NCBI RefSeq assembly: GCF_036178845.1
Contig: NZ_CP108070.1
Span: 9,672,001-9,736,000 of the forward strand
From: Streptomyces sp. NBC_00271
GTDB lineage: Bacteria; Actinomycetota; Actinomycetes; Streptomycetales; Streptomycetaceae
DNA length: 64,000 bases
Reading direction: 5' to 3'
The notes beneath the pieces are model-generated. The model made no database searches. It saw only the letters and a program-made list of their open reading frames with translations, and was not told where the DNA came from. Positions 18,282-25,728 of this stretch are shown here, in pieces. Every line of letters starts with the position of its first letter. Within the stretch, counting starts at the first letter, position 1. Made by a program: the position numbers and the translations under genes.

Positions 18282-19298
18282 ATGGCCGATGCGGTGGAAC
18301 TCGACGCAGCCGGGAGGACCGTACGTCTGTCCAGCCCGGGCAGGATCTTCTTTCCGGAGCGCGGCTTCACGAAGCTGGACCTCGCCCAGTACTACCTGTC
18401 CGTCGGCGAGGGCATCCTGCGCGCCCTGCGCAACCGCCCCACCACCCTGGAGCGGTACCCGGAGGGCGTCACGGGCGAGAGCTTCTTCCAGAAGCGGGCG
18501 CCCAAGAACATGCCCGTCTGGATCCCGACCGCGCACATCACCTTTCCCAGCGGGCGCACCGCCGACGAGATGTGCCCCACCGAGGTCGCGGCCGTGGTGT
18601 GGGCCGCGCAGTACGGCACCCTCACCTTCCACCCGTGGCCGGTGCGCCGCGACGACGTCGACCACCCCGACGAACTCCGCATCGACCTCGACCCACAGCC
18701 GGGCACGGACTACGAGGACGCCGTGCGCGCCGCCCACGAGCTGCGCGAGGTCCTGCACGAGTACGGCGATCTGCGCGGCTGGCCCAAGACGTCCGGCGGG
18801 CGAGGGCTGCACGTCTTCGTCCCGATCGCGCCGCGCTGGACCTTCACCCAGGTCCGCCGGGCCGCGATCGCAGCCGGGCGCGAACTCGAACGCCGGATGC
18901 CCGACCAGGTGACCACCGCCTGGTGGAAGGAGGAACGCGGCGAGAAGATCTTCGTCGACTACAACCAGACCGCGCGGGACCGCACGATCGCCTCCGCCTA
19001 TTCGGTACGGCCCCGCCCGCACGCCCCCGTCTCCGCACCCCTGCGCTGGGACGAGGTGGCCGAAGCGCGTCCCCGGGACTTCGACCTGGCGACCATGCCC
19101 AAGCGCTTCGCCGAACTCGGCGATGTGCACGCCGACATGGACGACCACGCCTTCTCCCTCGAAGCGCTCCTGGAGCTGGCCAGCCGCGACGAACACGACC
19201 ACGGTCTCGGGGACCTGCCGTATCCCCCCGAGTACCCGAAGATGCCGGGCGAGCCCAAACGGGTACAACCGAGCCGAGCCAAGCGCGAGGACGGCTAG
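18282..19298 (+). CDS. LigD-type DNA polymerase/primase domain protein
   Basis: A 338-residue stand-alone PolDom of the archaeo-eukaryotic primase superfamily, the polymerase of bacterial non-homologous end joining. Catalytic carboxylates are in RIDLDPQPGTDY, and SGGRGLHVFVPI carries the conserved His that contacts the phosphate of the incoming nucleotide; the opening SSPGRIFFPERGFTKLDLAQYY is typical. No nuclease or ligase domain is fused; the ligase is encoded divergently. A TACCGT box 7-12 bases upstream of the ATG and lack of a ribosome site suggest a leaderless message. A Ku gene is not in the window. Confidence 0.9.
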   Translation: MADAVELDAAGRTVRLSSPGRIFFPERGFTKLDLAQYYLSVGEGILRALRNRPTTLERYPEGVTGESFFQKRAPKNMPVWIPTAHITFPSGRTADEMCPTEVAAVVWAAQYGTLTFHPWPVRRDDVDHPDELRIDLDPQPGTDYEDAVRAAHELREVLHEYGDLRGWPKTSGGRGLHVFVPIAPRWTFTQVRRAAIAAGRELERRMPDQVTTAWWKEERGEKIFVDYNQTARDRTIASAYSVRPRPHAPVSAPLRWDEVAEARPRDFDLATMPKRFAELGDVHADMDDHAFSLEALLELASRDEHDHGLGDLPYPPEYPKMPGEPKRVQPSRAKREDG

Positions 19299-19421
19299 GC
19301 CCTGTCCGGCGCCTCCGGTCGGCAGTCCCGCAGCGGCCCGGTGGACGTCGGCCGGGGAGCGCTCTCCATGCGTGCGGCCCGGGGCTATCCTTCTTGGCAA
19401 CCGCCGAGGAGGAGCCCTGAG

Positions 19422-20459
19422 GTGACCGAGACAGCGTCGCGCCCCACGCTGGAGGCCGTGGCCGCGCGAGCCGGGGTCTCACGGGCCACCGCCTCGCGCG
19501 TCGTCAACGGCGGCGACGGAGTGCGCGAACCACTCGTCGAGCGGGTCAGACGGGCCGTCGAGGAGCTCGGCTACGTCCCCAACCAGGCCGCCCGAAGCCT
19601 GGTCACCCGGCGCCACGACGCCGTCGCCGTCGTCATCGCCGAACCGGAGACCAGGGTCTTCGCCGACCCCTTCTTCGCCCTCCAGCTCCGCGGCATCAGC
19701 AAGGAGTTGACCGCGCACGACTCGCAGCTCGTGCTGCTGCTCACCGAGGGCCGCGACGACCACGCGCGCGTCGGCCGGTATCTCGCCGGCGGCCATGTCG
19801 ACGGCGCGCTCGTCTTCTCGCTGCACCTCGACGACCCCCTGCCGGAGCTGATCCACGGCGCGGGCGTGCCGACCGTGTTCGGCGGGCGACCCGACTGGGG
19901 CGACGGCGCGCGGCGGGCCGTCTACGTCGACAGCGACAACCGGGGCGGCGCCCGCGAGGCCGTACGCCATCTCGTCGGACTCGGCCGCACCCGCGTCGCG
20001 CACATCACCGGCGCCCTCGACCAGACCTCCGCCGTCGACCGGCTCGACGGCTTCCGGGACGTCATGGGCGACGCCGATCCGCGGCTCGTCGTCGAGGGCG
20101 ACTTCACGCCCGCGGGCGGCGAGCGTGCGATGCGGGAGCTGCTGGAGCGCTGCCCGGACGTCGACGCGGTGTTCGCGGCGAACGACCTGACGGCCTCGGG
20201 AGTCCTGCGGGTGCTGCGCGAGCGGGGGCGGCGGGTGCCGGACGACGTCGCCGTGATCGGGTTCGACGACATGCTGCCGGTCGCCGAACAGACGGACCCA
20301 CCCCTCACGACGGTCCGTCAGGACATAGAGGAAATGGGCCGGTTGATGGCCCGACTGCTGCTGCGGGACCTCGATCGCCGGGCGGGCAAGCAGGGGGCGG
20401 ACGGTGGCCCGGCCGGCGTGGTGCTGCCGACGACGTTGGTGCGACGGGTTTCCGCGTAG
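19422..20459 (+). CDS. LacI-family transcriptional regulator
   Basis: A 345-residue repressor. The N-terminal HTH with hinge helix reads TLEAVAARAGVSRATASRVVNG, then PNQAARSLVTRR; the remainder is the periplasmic-binding-protein-like effector domain (GFRDVMGDADPR, FAANDLTASGVLRVL, VIGFDDM), likely sensing a sugar. GTG 19422 follows a GAGGAGGAG site. An imperfect palindrome CTTGGC-AACC-GCCGAG at 19393-19408 upstream could be its own operator. No sugar transport genes are adjacent, so its targets are elsewhere. Confidence 0.9.
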   Translation: MTETASRPTLEAVAARAGVSRATASRVVNGGDGVREPLVERVRRAVEELGYVPNQAARSLVTRRHDAVAVVIAEPETRVFADPFFALQLRGISKELTAHDSQLVLLLTEGRDDHARVGRYLAGGHVDGALVFSLHLDDPLPELIHGAGVPTVFGGRPDWGDGARRAVYVDSDNRGGAREAVRHLVGLGRTRVAHITGALDQTSAVDRLDGFRDVMGDADPRLVVEGDFTPAGGERAMRELLERCPDVDAVFAANDLTASGVLRVLRERGRRVPDDVAVIGFDDMLPVAEQTDPPLTTVRQDIEEMGRLMARLLLRDLDRRAGKQGADGGPAGVVLPTTLVRRVSA

Positions 20460-20511
20460 GACCGTCCCTGTGGTGCGCCCACCCGCTCGGGTTCGCCTCC
20501 GTTCCGTGTCG

Positions 20512-21180
20512 TCAGTCCCGGTGCGGTCCCAAGTTGCCCAGGAACGTGCCGAGTTGGGGCGGGGTGAGTGACGGCTCGGGCAGCGGGGCGGCCGTGGGGG
20601 AGGCGCGCAGTCCGTCGAGGAGGAGGGCGAGGGGGCGGCGCCAGGCGTCCGGGGCGGTGCCCGTGAGGGCCGGGACGGCGCGGCCGAGTACGGCCAGCGC
20701 GACGAGGAGGTCCTCGGTGGTGAGATCGTTGCGAACCGTGCCCTGTTCGCGGCCGCGGCGCAGGAGCACCTCCACCGTCTCCCGGTTGTGGGCGTGCACG
20801 GAGTCGAGGGAGTGGACGCCCTCCAGATGGGTGGTCATCAGATCGTTGGCACCGCGGTCGGTGGCGAGGCCCTCGAAGACCTCTTCGACGTATCCCAGCA
20901 GACCCGCCCAGGCGTCCTCGGCGGTCCGGGCCCGGTCTCCGGCGTCCATGGTCTGCGTGAGCGAGTCGCTGAAGACCGCGTCGACCAGCGCGGCGCGGTT
21001 GGGGAAGTGCCGGTAGAGCGTGGCGTTTCCGACACCGGCCCGGCGTGCGATCACATCGAGCGGCGCGTCCAGGCCCTGCGCGGCGAACACCTCGCGAGCC
21101 GCCTCGACCAGCAGCTCGCGGTTGCGCCGCGCGTCGCGCCGCCGCACCGGATCGGGCCCGTTCACGTCGACCTTCATCAT
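20512..21180 (-). CDS. TetR-family regulator
   Basis: A 222-residue repressor with a classic N-terminal HTH (VIARRAGVGNATLYRHFPNRAALVDAVF, residues ~35-62) and a helical ligand domain of the AcrR-like type. Start ATG 21180 follows GAGAGGCGAC. Two boxes with core GGGGAGTA-TCCCC at 21194-21219 and 21244-21257 lie directly upstream and argue for autorepression. The VOC gene upstream on the same strand is insulated by a terminator hairpin (21313-21348). No efflux or enzyme gene is adjacent, so the regulated target is not evident. Confidence 0.88.
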   Translation of the reverse strand: MMKVDVNGPDPVRRRDARRNRELLVEAAREVFAAQGLDAPLDVIARRAGVGNATLYRHFPNRAALVDAVFSDSLTQTMDAGDRARTAEDAWAGLLGYVEEVFEGLATDRGANDLMTTHLEGVHSLDSVHAHNRETVEVLLRRGREQGTVRNDLTTEDLLVALAVLGRAVPALTGTAPDAWRRPLALLLDGLRASPTAAPLPEPSLTPPQLGTFLGNLGPHRD

Positions 21181-21193
21181 GTCGCCTCTCGGA

Positions 21194-21219
21194 AGTTCCG
21201 GGGAGTACTCCCCGGAACT
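21194..21219. promoter_or_regulatory. perfect 26-bp palindrome, probable TetR operator 1
   Basis: A perfect inverted repeat with arms AGTTCCGGGGAGT and its complement, core GGGGAGTACTCCCC, 14 bases upstream of the TetR start codon. The core recurs at 21244-21257, which is why an operator is preferred over a hairpin. Confidence 0.7.
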
Positions 21220-21243
21220 GATGGTATCGTCGAATCGAGAACT

Positions 21244-21257
21244 GGGGAGTAATCCCC
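21244..21257. promoter_or_regulatory. probable TetR operator 2
   Basis: GGGGAGTAATCCCC, one base different from the core of the palindrome at 21194-21219. Centre-to-centre distance is 44 bases, about four helical turns, so two dimers could bind the same face of the DNA. Confidence 0.6.
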
Positions 21258-21312
21258 GTTTTCCGGACAGGGCGCAGCAGAGCACGGCAGGGCGGGGCAG
21301 GACTGGAGAGGG

Positions 21313-21348
21313 GGCCGGTGGGGCCCACGTGCGGGAGCCCCACCGGCC
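21313..21348 (-). terminator. hairpin terminator after the VOC gene
   Basis: A perfect 12-bp stem (GGCCGGTGGGGC at 21313-21324 with its complement at 21337-21348) and a 12-base loop, starting 12 bases after the stop of the VOC gene. No T-run, as usual in this G+C range. Confidence 0.7.
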
Positions 21349-21360
21349 TCGCTCGTAGGC

Positions 21361-22152
21361 TCAGCTCTCCCGAGCCGCGCTCTTGATGACCGCGAAGCGT
21401 GCCCCGTACGGGTCGGCGAGCTTCGCCATGCGGCCGACGCCCTCCAGGTCCGTGGCGGGCATCCGGACCGTGCCGCCCAACTCCTGGGCCTTGCTGACGG
21501 TGGCGTCCGTGTCGGTGACCTCGAAGTACGGCAGCCAGTACGCGCCCGACTGGGCCTCGGTCGGGTCGTCGGCCAGCGGGACGACGCCGCCGAACATGTC
21601 CGACTCCTCCGCCCCGGCGGGGTTGATACAGGTGTACGTGCCGCCGGGGAACGGAGTGGCCGAGGTCTCCCAGCCGAACACGGAGTTGTAGAACGCGGCG
21701 GCCGCCGGCTCGTCCGGGGTGTAGAGCTCGACCCAGCACAGCGAACCCGGGTCACCCGCCACGTCGATGCCCTTGGTCAGGCCCGGCTGCCAGATGCCGA
21801 AGGGCACACCTGCCTCGTCCCCGAGAATCGCCATGTGACCCTGGCTCATGACATCCATGGGCTGGACGATCACACTGCCGCCGGCCTGCTCGGCCGCCTT
21901 GGCCGTGGCCTGCGCGTCGGGGCTCTGGAAGTACACCGTCCAGGAGGGCGGGCCCTGCTCCTCGGTGGTCTGCATACCGCCCGCGGCGGTCTTTCCGGCG
22001 AGCTGGAAGAAGCCGTAGCCGCCGGCGTCGGGCCCTGCCGACTGGAACTGCCAGCCGAAGAGGCCGCCATAGAAGGATGAGGCGCCTTCGATGTCGGGGG
22101 TGCCGACATCGAGCCAGTTCGGAGCGCCGGTGACAAAACGGGTGGTGAGCAT
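21361..22152 (-). CDS. two-domain VOC (glyoxalase/bleomycin-resistance-like) protein
   Basis: A 263-residue cytoplasmic protein made of two tandem vicinal-oxygen-chelate domains (residues ~8-125 and ~135-258). Each begins similarly: PNWLDVGTPDIEGASSFYGGLFGW and LCWVELYTPDEPAAAAFYNSVFGW, showing internal duplication. Such proteins are often annotated as 27 kDa antigen CFP30B-like hydroxylases. The metal ligands and substrate cannot be assigned. ATG 22152 has a strong AAAGGAGGGC site; a terminator hairpin follows the gene. Confidence 0.85.
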   Translation of the reverse strand: MLTTRFVTGAPNWLDVGTPDIEGASSFYGGLFGWQFQSAGPDAGGYGFFQLAGKTAAGGMQTTEEQGPPSWTVYFQSPDAQATAKAAEQAGGSVIVQPMDVMSQGHMAILGDEAGVPFGIWQPGLTKGIDVAGDPGSLCWVELYTPDEPAAAAFYNSVFGWETSATPFPGGTYTCINPAGAEESDMFGGVVPLADDPTEAQSGAYWLPYFEVTDTDATVSKAQELGGTVRMPATDLEGVGRMAKLADPYGARFAVIKSAARES

Positions 22153-22326
22153 GTTGTGCCCTCCTTTGAGGGGTCCCGTTGCCTGTAGTGCCGAGTCTGG
22201 CACCGCCCACTGACAATCGCCGCCAGGACTCCCACCGCGGGCAGGAGAGACCATTGCGATTACCCTGGGTGATCGATTATGTTTGTTTTGTTTTCATACT
22301 TTGCGGCGAGCCGCCTGGTACCTCGG

Positions 22327-22348
22327 AACGTGGCGTTGATCCCACGTT
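22327..22348. promoter_or_regulatory. inverted repeat upstream of the WhiB-like gene
   Basis: AACGTGG at 22327-22333 pairs with CCACGTT at 22342-22348 across an 8-base spacer, 38 bases before the WhiB-like start. It follows a strikingly AT-rich stretch at about 22273-22304 (T-rich, containing TTTTGTTTTCATACTTT) that probably holds the promoter. Operator function is a guess. Confidence 0.4.
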
Positions 22349-22385
22349 GATCGAACGTTTTTCGCCGCGCGGCACGATCCTCCAC

Positions 22386-22634
22386 ATGCACACCGACACC
22401 ATGACCCCGGCCGACTCCGCCTGGCAGGAGCAGGCGTTGTGCGCGCAGACCGGGGCCGATTTCTTCTTTCCCGAGCCGGGCAGCTCGGTGCGTGAGGCAA
22501 AGCGCATCTGCGGGATGTGCGAGATGCGCTCCGCCTGCCTGGAGTACGCGCTGAACAACGACGAACGCTTCGGCGTCTGGGGCGGCCTGTCCGAGAAGGA
22601 ACGACTCAGCCTCCGGCGCTCGGACCAGAACTGA
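22386..22634 (+). CDS. WhiB-like [4Fe-4S] regulatory protein
   Basis: An 82-residue Wbl protein. The four cluster cysteines are Cys19 (ALCAQ), Cys42, Cys45 and Cys51 (CGMCEMRSAC), followed by the beta-turn GVWGG at 63-67 and a basic C-terminus. Wbl proteins bind the sigma factor HrdB-type region 4 and tune transcription in development or stress. It resembles WhiB itself in the core but is a paralogue I cannot name. ATG 22386 lacks an obvious ribosome site; in-frame TTG codons upstream are possible but would add a non-conserved extension. Confidence 0.9.
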   Translation: MHTDTMTPADSAWQEQALCAQTGADFFFPEPGSSVREAKRICGMCEMRSACLEYALNNDERFGVWGGLSEKERLSLRRSDQN

Positions 22635-22638
22635 CCCT

Positions 22639-22701
22639 TACGACGCCGAGACCGGCCCCGACAACGCCGAGACCGGCCCCTACGACGCCGGGCCCCGCGC
22701 C
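22639..22701 (+). repeat. three tandem 21-bp repeats after the WhiB-like gene
   Basis: Units at 22639-22659, 22660-22680 and 22681-22701 share GACGCCGAGACCGGCCCC with a few changes, the third being more diverged. They start 4 bases after the WhiB-like stop codon. The region up to the first tRNA-like gene (22702-22789) shows nothing else I can name. Confidence 0.7.
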
Positions 22702-22789
22702 GGACGCCGTGAACAGCCGCGTCCGGGCGGCGCCTTGCCCCGGTCCGGGGCCCTGCCGTAATTCGGTGGGGCGATCCGGTGGTGGTGGC

Positions 22790-22795
22790 TAGGCT
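22790..22795 (+). promoter_or_regulatory. -10-like box for the tRNA-like/SDR/LRR transcript
   Basis: TAGGCT, a common Streptomyces TANNNT -10 hexamer, 13 bases before the mature 5' end of the first tRNA-like gene. No good -35 is visible at 16-19 bases upstream. Confidence 0.45.
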
Positions 22796-22808
22796 CGCCG
22801 TGGCGCAC

Positions 22809-22880
22809 CCGGGCGTAGAGCAGAGGCAGACTCGCCGCCTTGGCAAGGCGGATACGCCGGTTCGAATCCGGTCGTCCGGG
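22809..22880 (+). tRNA. tRNA-like gene, anticodon GGC (Ala codon GCC)
   Basis: A 72-base cloverleaf can be drawn: acceptor CCGGGCG (22809-22815) pairs with CGTCCGG (22873-22879) with one G-T; T8-A9; anticodon stem CCGCC/GGCGG with loop TTGGCAA; 4-base variable loop; T arm GCCGG-TTCGAAT-CCGGT. The anticodon would be GGC (Ala), but position 3-70 is G-C, not the G-U needed by alanyl-tRNA synthetase, so charging with alanine is doubtful. The D arm GAGC-AGAGGCA-GACTC has an extra base on its 3' side. CCA is not encoded. Confidence 0.75.
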
Positions 22881-22912
22881 CTGCGTCCGGCCGGAATGGA
22901 TTGCGACAGCAG

Positions 22913-22984
22913 GGTCCTGTAGAGCAGAGGCAGACTCGCCGCCCTCTCAAGGCGGATACGCCGGTTCGAATCCGGTCAGGACCA
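22913..22984 (+). tRNA. tRNA-like gene, anticodon CTC (Glu codon GAG)
   Basis: Acceptor GGTCCTG (22913-22919) pairs perfectly with CAGGACC (22977-22983); discriminator A. From T8 to the end of the T arm it is nearly identical to the gene 32 bases upstream, except for the anticodon loop CTCTCAA, which gives anticodon CTC (Glu). The acceptor stem is quite different from that neighbour. The D arm again carries AGAGGCA with an extra 3' base. It ends 28 bases before the SDR start codon, so the two probably share a transcript. Confidence 0.78.
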
Positions 22985-23012
22985 CGGCGGCGCACACGCG
23001 GGGCGGGGACAC

Positions 23013-24350
23013 ATGGGTGACGGCGGTGCGATCACACAGGACGAACTGGCGGCGTTCCACCGTACGGTCGGCAAGCTGCGGGCGCTGCCCGTCGACGACC
23101 CGGTGAGGCTGCGCGCCGAACAGGTCGCCGCGTCCTTCGCGAGAGACGGTCGCGTGCGCAGGCGCAAGGTGCGCGGCGCCGAACTCTCCGCCGCCGACGC
23201 GGCCGTGATGGCCGCGACCGCGACGGGAGCGCTCGACCGGCGGGAGGACGCACCGCTCGACCGTCCCGGGGGCGGGGGCGTCTTCGTGAAGCCCCGCTCC
23301 TGCTATGTCTGCAAGACGCCCTATCGACAGGTCGACGCCTTCTACCACCGGCTGTGCCCGGACTGCGCCGCCGACAACACCGCCCGGCGTGCGCTCACCA
23401 CCGACCTGAGCGGCCGTCGCGTGCTGCTCACCGGAGGCCGGGTCAAGATCGGCTTCCAGCTGGCCCTGATGATGCTGCGCGACGGCGCCGAACTCCTGGT
23501 CACCAGCCGCTTTCCGCACGACACCAGGCGTCGCTTCCGCGCCGAACCGGGCAGCGCGAAGTGGCTGGACCGGCTGACGGTGCTGGCGGTGGATCTCCGT
23601 GATCCGCGCCAGGTGCTGGGAATCTGCGAGCAATTGAGGCAGGAGGGCGAGCCCCTCGACATCCTGGTCAACAACGCCGCGCAGACGGTACGGCGGCCCG
23701 CCGACTCGTACGCGCTGCTGGCCGCCGGGGAGCGCGCCGGACTACCCGAAGGGGCCCGGGAGGCACCGGGATTCACACCGATGCGGGCGCTGGCCGGTGG
23801 TGGTCCCTCGGCGCTCCCCGCGGCGCTGCGGGAGGCCGACGAGGCGGGGCTGCTGCCGGACCCCTCCCCGGAGAACTCCTGGTCGGCCCGGCTGGGCGCA
23901 CTCGACCCGGCCGAGGTCCTGGAGACCCAGTTGGTCAACGCGCTCGCCCCGGCACTGCTCTGCGACCGGCTGCTGCCCCTGCTGCTCGCCTCACCCCACC
24001 CGCGGCGCTATGTGGTCAACGTGACCGCCGTCGAGGGCCGCTTCGCCGTACGCAACAAGACGGCCGGCCACCCGCACACCAACATGGCCAAGGCCGCCCT
24101 CAACATGCTCACGCGCACCAGCGCCGCCGAACTCGCCGAAGAGGGCGTGCACATGTGCGCCGTCGACACCGGCTGGATCACCGACGAGAATCCCGCTCCC
24201 AAGAAGGAGCGGATGGCGGGCGCGGGGTTCCGCACCCCCCTCGACATCGTGGACGGAGCGGCCCGGGTGTACGACCCGATCGTGCGGGGCGAGGCGGGCG
24301 CACCCGTGTCCGGGGTGTTCCTCAAGGACTACCGGGAGGCGGAATGGTGA
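23013..24350 (+). CDS. zinc-ribbon/short-chain dehydrogenase-like fusion with degenerate active site
   Basis: A 445-residue protein. Residues ~1-85 are helical and unrecognised; a zinc-ribbon follows with Cys97, Cys100, Cys115 and Cys118 (CYVC...CPDC); residues ~132-440 are an SDR Rossmann fold. The cofactor loop is LLTGGRVKIG, with Lys where the second Gly of GxxxGxG is expected; NNAG is NNAA (220-223); and the catalytic YxxxK is T356-NMA-K360, so the tyrosine is missing. Reductase activity is therefore unlikely in the usual form. ATG 23013 has GGGGCGGGG upstream. The LRR gene starts inside its last codons, so they are translationally coupled. Confidence 0.85.
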   Translation: MGDGGAITQDELAAFHRTVGKLRALPVDDPVRLRAEQVAASFARDGRVRRRKVRGAELSAADAAVMAATATGALDRREDAPLDRPGGGGVFVKPRSCYVCKTPYRQVDAFYHRLCPDCAADNTARRALTTDLSGRRVLLTGGRVKIGFQLALMMLRDGAELLVTSRFPHDTRRRFRAEPGSAKWLDRLTVLAVDLRDPRQVLGICEQLRQEGEPLDILVNNAAQTVRRPADSYALLAAGERAGLPEGAREAPGFTPMRALAGGGPSALPAALREADEAGLLPDPSPENSWSARLGALDPAEVLETQLVNALAPALLCDRLLPLLLASPHPRRYVVNVTAVEGRFAVRNKTAGHPHTNMAKAALNMLTRTSAAELAEEGVHMCAVDTGWITDENPAPKKERMAGAGFRTPLDIVDGAARVYDPIVRGEAGAPVSGVFLKDYREAEW

Positions 24351-25567
24351 CCGAGCCGGAGCGGAAGCCGGACCCGCGGTTCGCGGGCGTACCGCCGGTC
24401 GCACCCCGCCCTTTGGCCGAACTCGCCCCGCTGCTCGACTGGTTGCGCGACGGCCGTCCGGCCGGCGAGCGGCTGGACTTCACGGCCGGTACGGCGCTGC
24501 CCGACGGGCGCCTCGACCTGTGCAAGCAGGGGCTCGGAGCGCGGGGCGCGGCGCTGGTCGCCGAGGCCCTCTCCGAGATGGCGGGCGTCTCGGACAGGCC
24601 CTCTCCCGTACGGCATTTGCTGCTCGGCACCGACGGGCTCGGCGACGAGGGTGCCGCCGCGGTCGCCGCGCGTGCCGAGGTCGAGACGCTGTACCTCGGC
24701 TGCAACGGGATCACCGCCGGCGGCGCCTGCCGCATCGCCGACAACCTGCGCGCCTCGCCGCGGGTCGTCACGGGCGTCTGGCTCAAACGCAACCCGCTGG
24801 GCAGCGGGGGAGGGCGGGCCGCGGCCGAACTCGTCGAGGCCGCCCGGTCGTTGCGCACACTGGACCTCGTGCAGACCGGGCTCGACGCGACGGGCGCCGT
24901 CGTCCTGGCCGACGCCCTCCTCGCCGCGACGGAGAACGGCCGCCGCGTCGAGCGGCTGTTCGTGGGCGGCAATCCGCTCGGCGCGGCGGGCGCGGTGCCG
25001 CTGTCCGTGCTCATCGCCGAGGGCGCGGTCGACGAACTCTACGTATCCGCGGCAGGGTTGGGCGACGCGGGCGCGCAGCGTCTCGCCGACGCGCTGGCGC
25101 GGGCACCGCACGGACGGCTCACCCGGCTCTCCGTCGCCAGCAACGGCATCGGGCCGAGCGCCGCCGCCCGGCTGGTGGCGGCGGCGACCGCGGCGGGGGT
25201 CACCCTGCTCGACCTCGGGCGGGTGCGGGCGGCCGCGGTGCTCGGCGCCGCCGACAACCGCGTCGACCTCGTAGCGGCCACCGACATCGCGCACACCCTC
25301 GCGAGCGCCGAACACCGCCTCACCCACCTCGTCCTCGCCCACACCGGCATGCGCAGCCGCGAGGCCCACCGCCTCCTCGACACCGCCCCGCGCGCAGCGA
25401 CCACCACCCGGTTCGTACTGGGGCATTCCATCGCGACCAGTGTGAAGCGGCGCCTGAACGCGCTCAGCGCGCACCTCCCGATGCCGTCGGTCCCGGCCGA
25501 CGTCGCCGCCGTACGCAGCGTCCACCGCACGGTGCCGCTACGCTCGGACTCAAGGGCGGGGCCGTAG
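24344..25567 (+). CDS. leucine-rich-repeat protein (ribonuclease-inhibitor-like)
   Basis: A 407-residue protein whose body (residues ~55-370) consists of LRR units of ~28-30 residues resembling the ribonuclease-inhibitor class: VRHLLLGTDGLGDEGAAAVA, VETLYLGCNGITAGGACRIA, LRTLDLVQTGLDATGAVVLA, VDELYVSAAGLGDAGAQRLA, LTRLSVASNGIGPSAAARL. Such horseshoes bind proteins. ATG 24344 overlaps the last two codons and stop of the SDR gene; GTG 24347 is an alternative. Its TAG stop (25565-25567) lies inside the third tRNA-like gene, so processing of that tRNA would remove the 3' end of this message. Confidence 0.85.
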   Translation: MVTEPERKPDPRFAGVPPVAPRPLAELAPLLDWLRDGRPAGERLDFTAGTALPDGRLDLCKQGLGARGAALVAEALSEMAGVSDRPSPVRHLLLGTDGLGDEGAAAVAARAEVETLYLGCNGITAGGACRIADNLRASPRVVTGVWLKRNPLGSGGGRAAAELVEAARSLRTLDLVQTGLDATGAVVLADALLAATENGRRVERLFVGGNPLGAAGAVPLSVLIAEGAVDELYVSAAGLGDAGAQRLADALARAPHGRLTRLSVASNGIGPSAAARLVAAATAAGVTLLDLGRVRAAAVLGAADNRVDLVAATDIAHTLASAEHRLTHLVLAHTGMRSREAHRLLDTAPRAATTTRFVLGHSIATSVKRRLNALSAHLPMPSVPADVAAVRSVHRTVPLRSDSRAGP

Positions 25568-25631
25568 CGCAGAGGCAGGCGCACCTGGTCTCCAAAACCG
25601 GAACACGCTGGTTCGAATCCAGCCGCCCCGC
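25557..25631 (+). tRNA. tRNA-like gene, anticodon CCA (Trp)
   Basis: Anticodon arm CTGGT-CTCCAAA-ACCGG closely matches normal bacterial tRNA-Trp, and the T arm is GCTGG-TTCGAAT-CCAGC. The acceptor is odd: CGGGGC-C-G (25557-25564) pairs with CGCCCCG (25624-25630) only if one C is bulged; the helix can be extended by GGG/CCC outside. The D arm GCGC-AGAGGCAG-GCGC shares its loop with the two upstream genes. No CCA is encoded. The LRR stop codon overlaps its first bases. A functional tRNA, a tRNA-like decoy or a processed element are all possible. Confidence 0.72.
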
Positions 25632-25728
25632 CCCCTTTCCCCTCAGGGTTTCCGACGCCGGCCCCGGCTCGCCGGGGCGCACCGGGAAACCAGTACGCCG
25701 CGCGCGCTTCAGCAGGCACAATCCCCGC

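Noticed and set aside
24520..25728. Upstream extension of the solenoid protein frame to 1525 codons
   Set aside because: The first ~400 codons are an Arg/Gly-rich shadow of the LRR gene and cross the Trp tRNA-like gene; the charged helical repeat pattern begins at ATG 25729.
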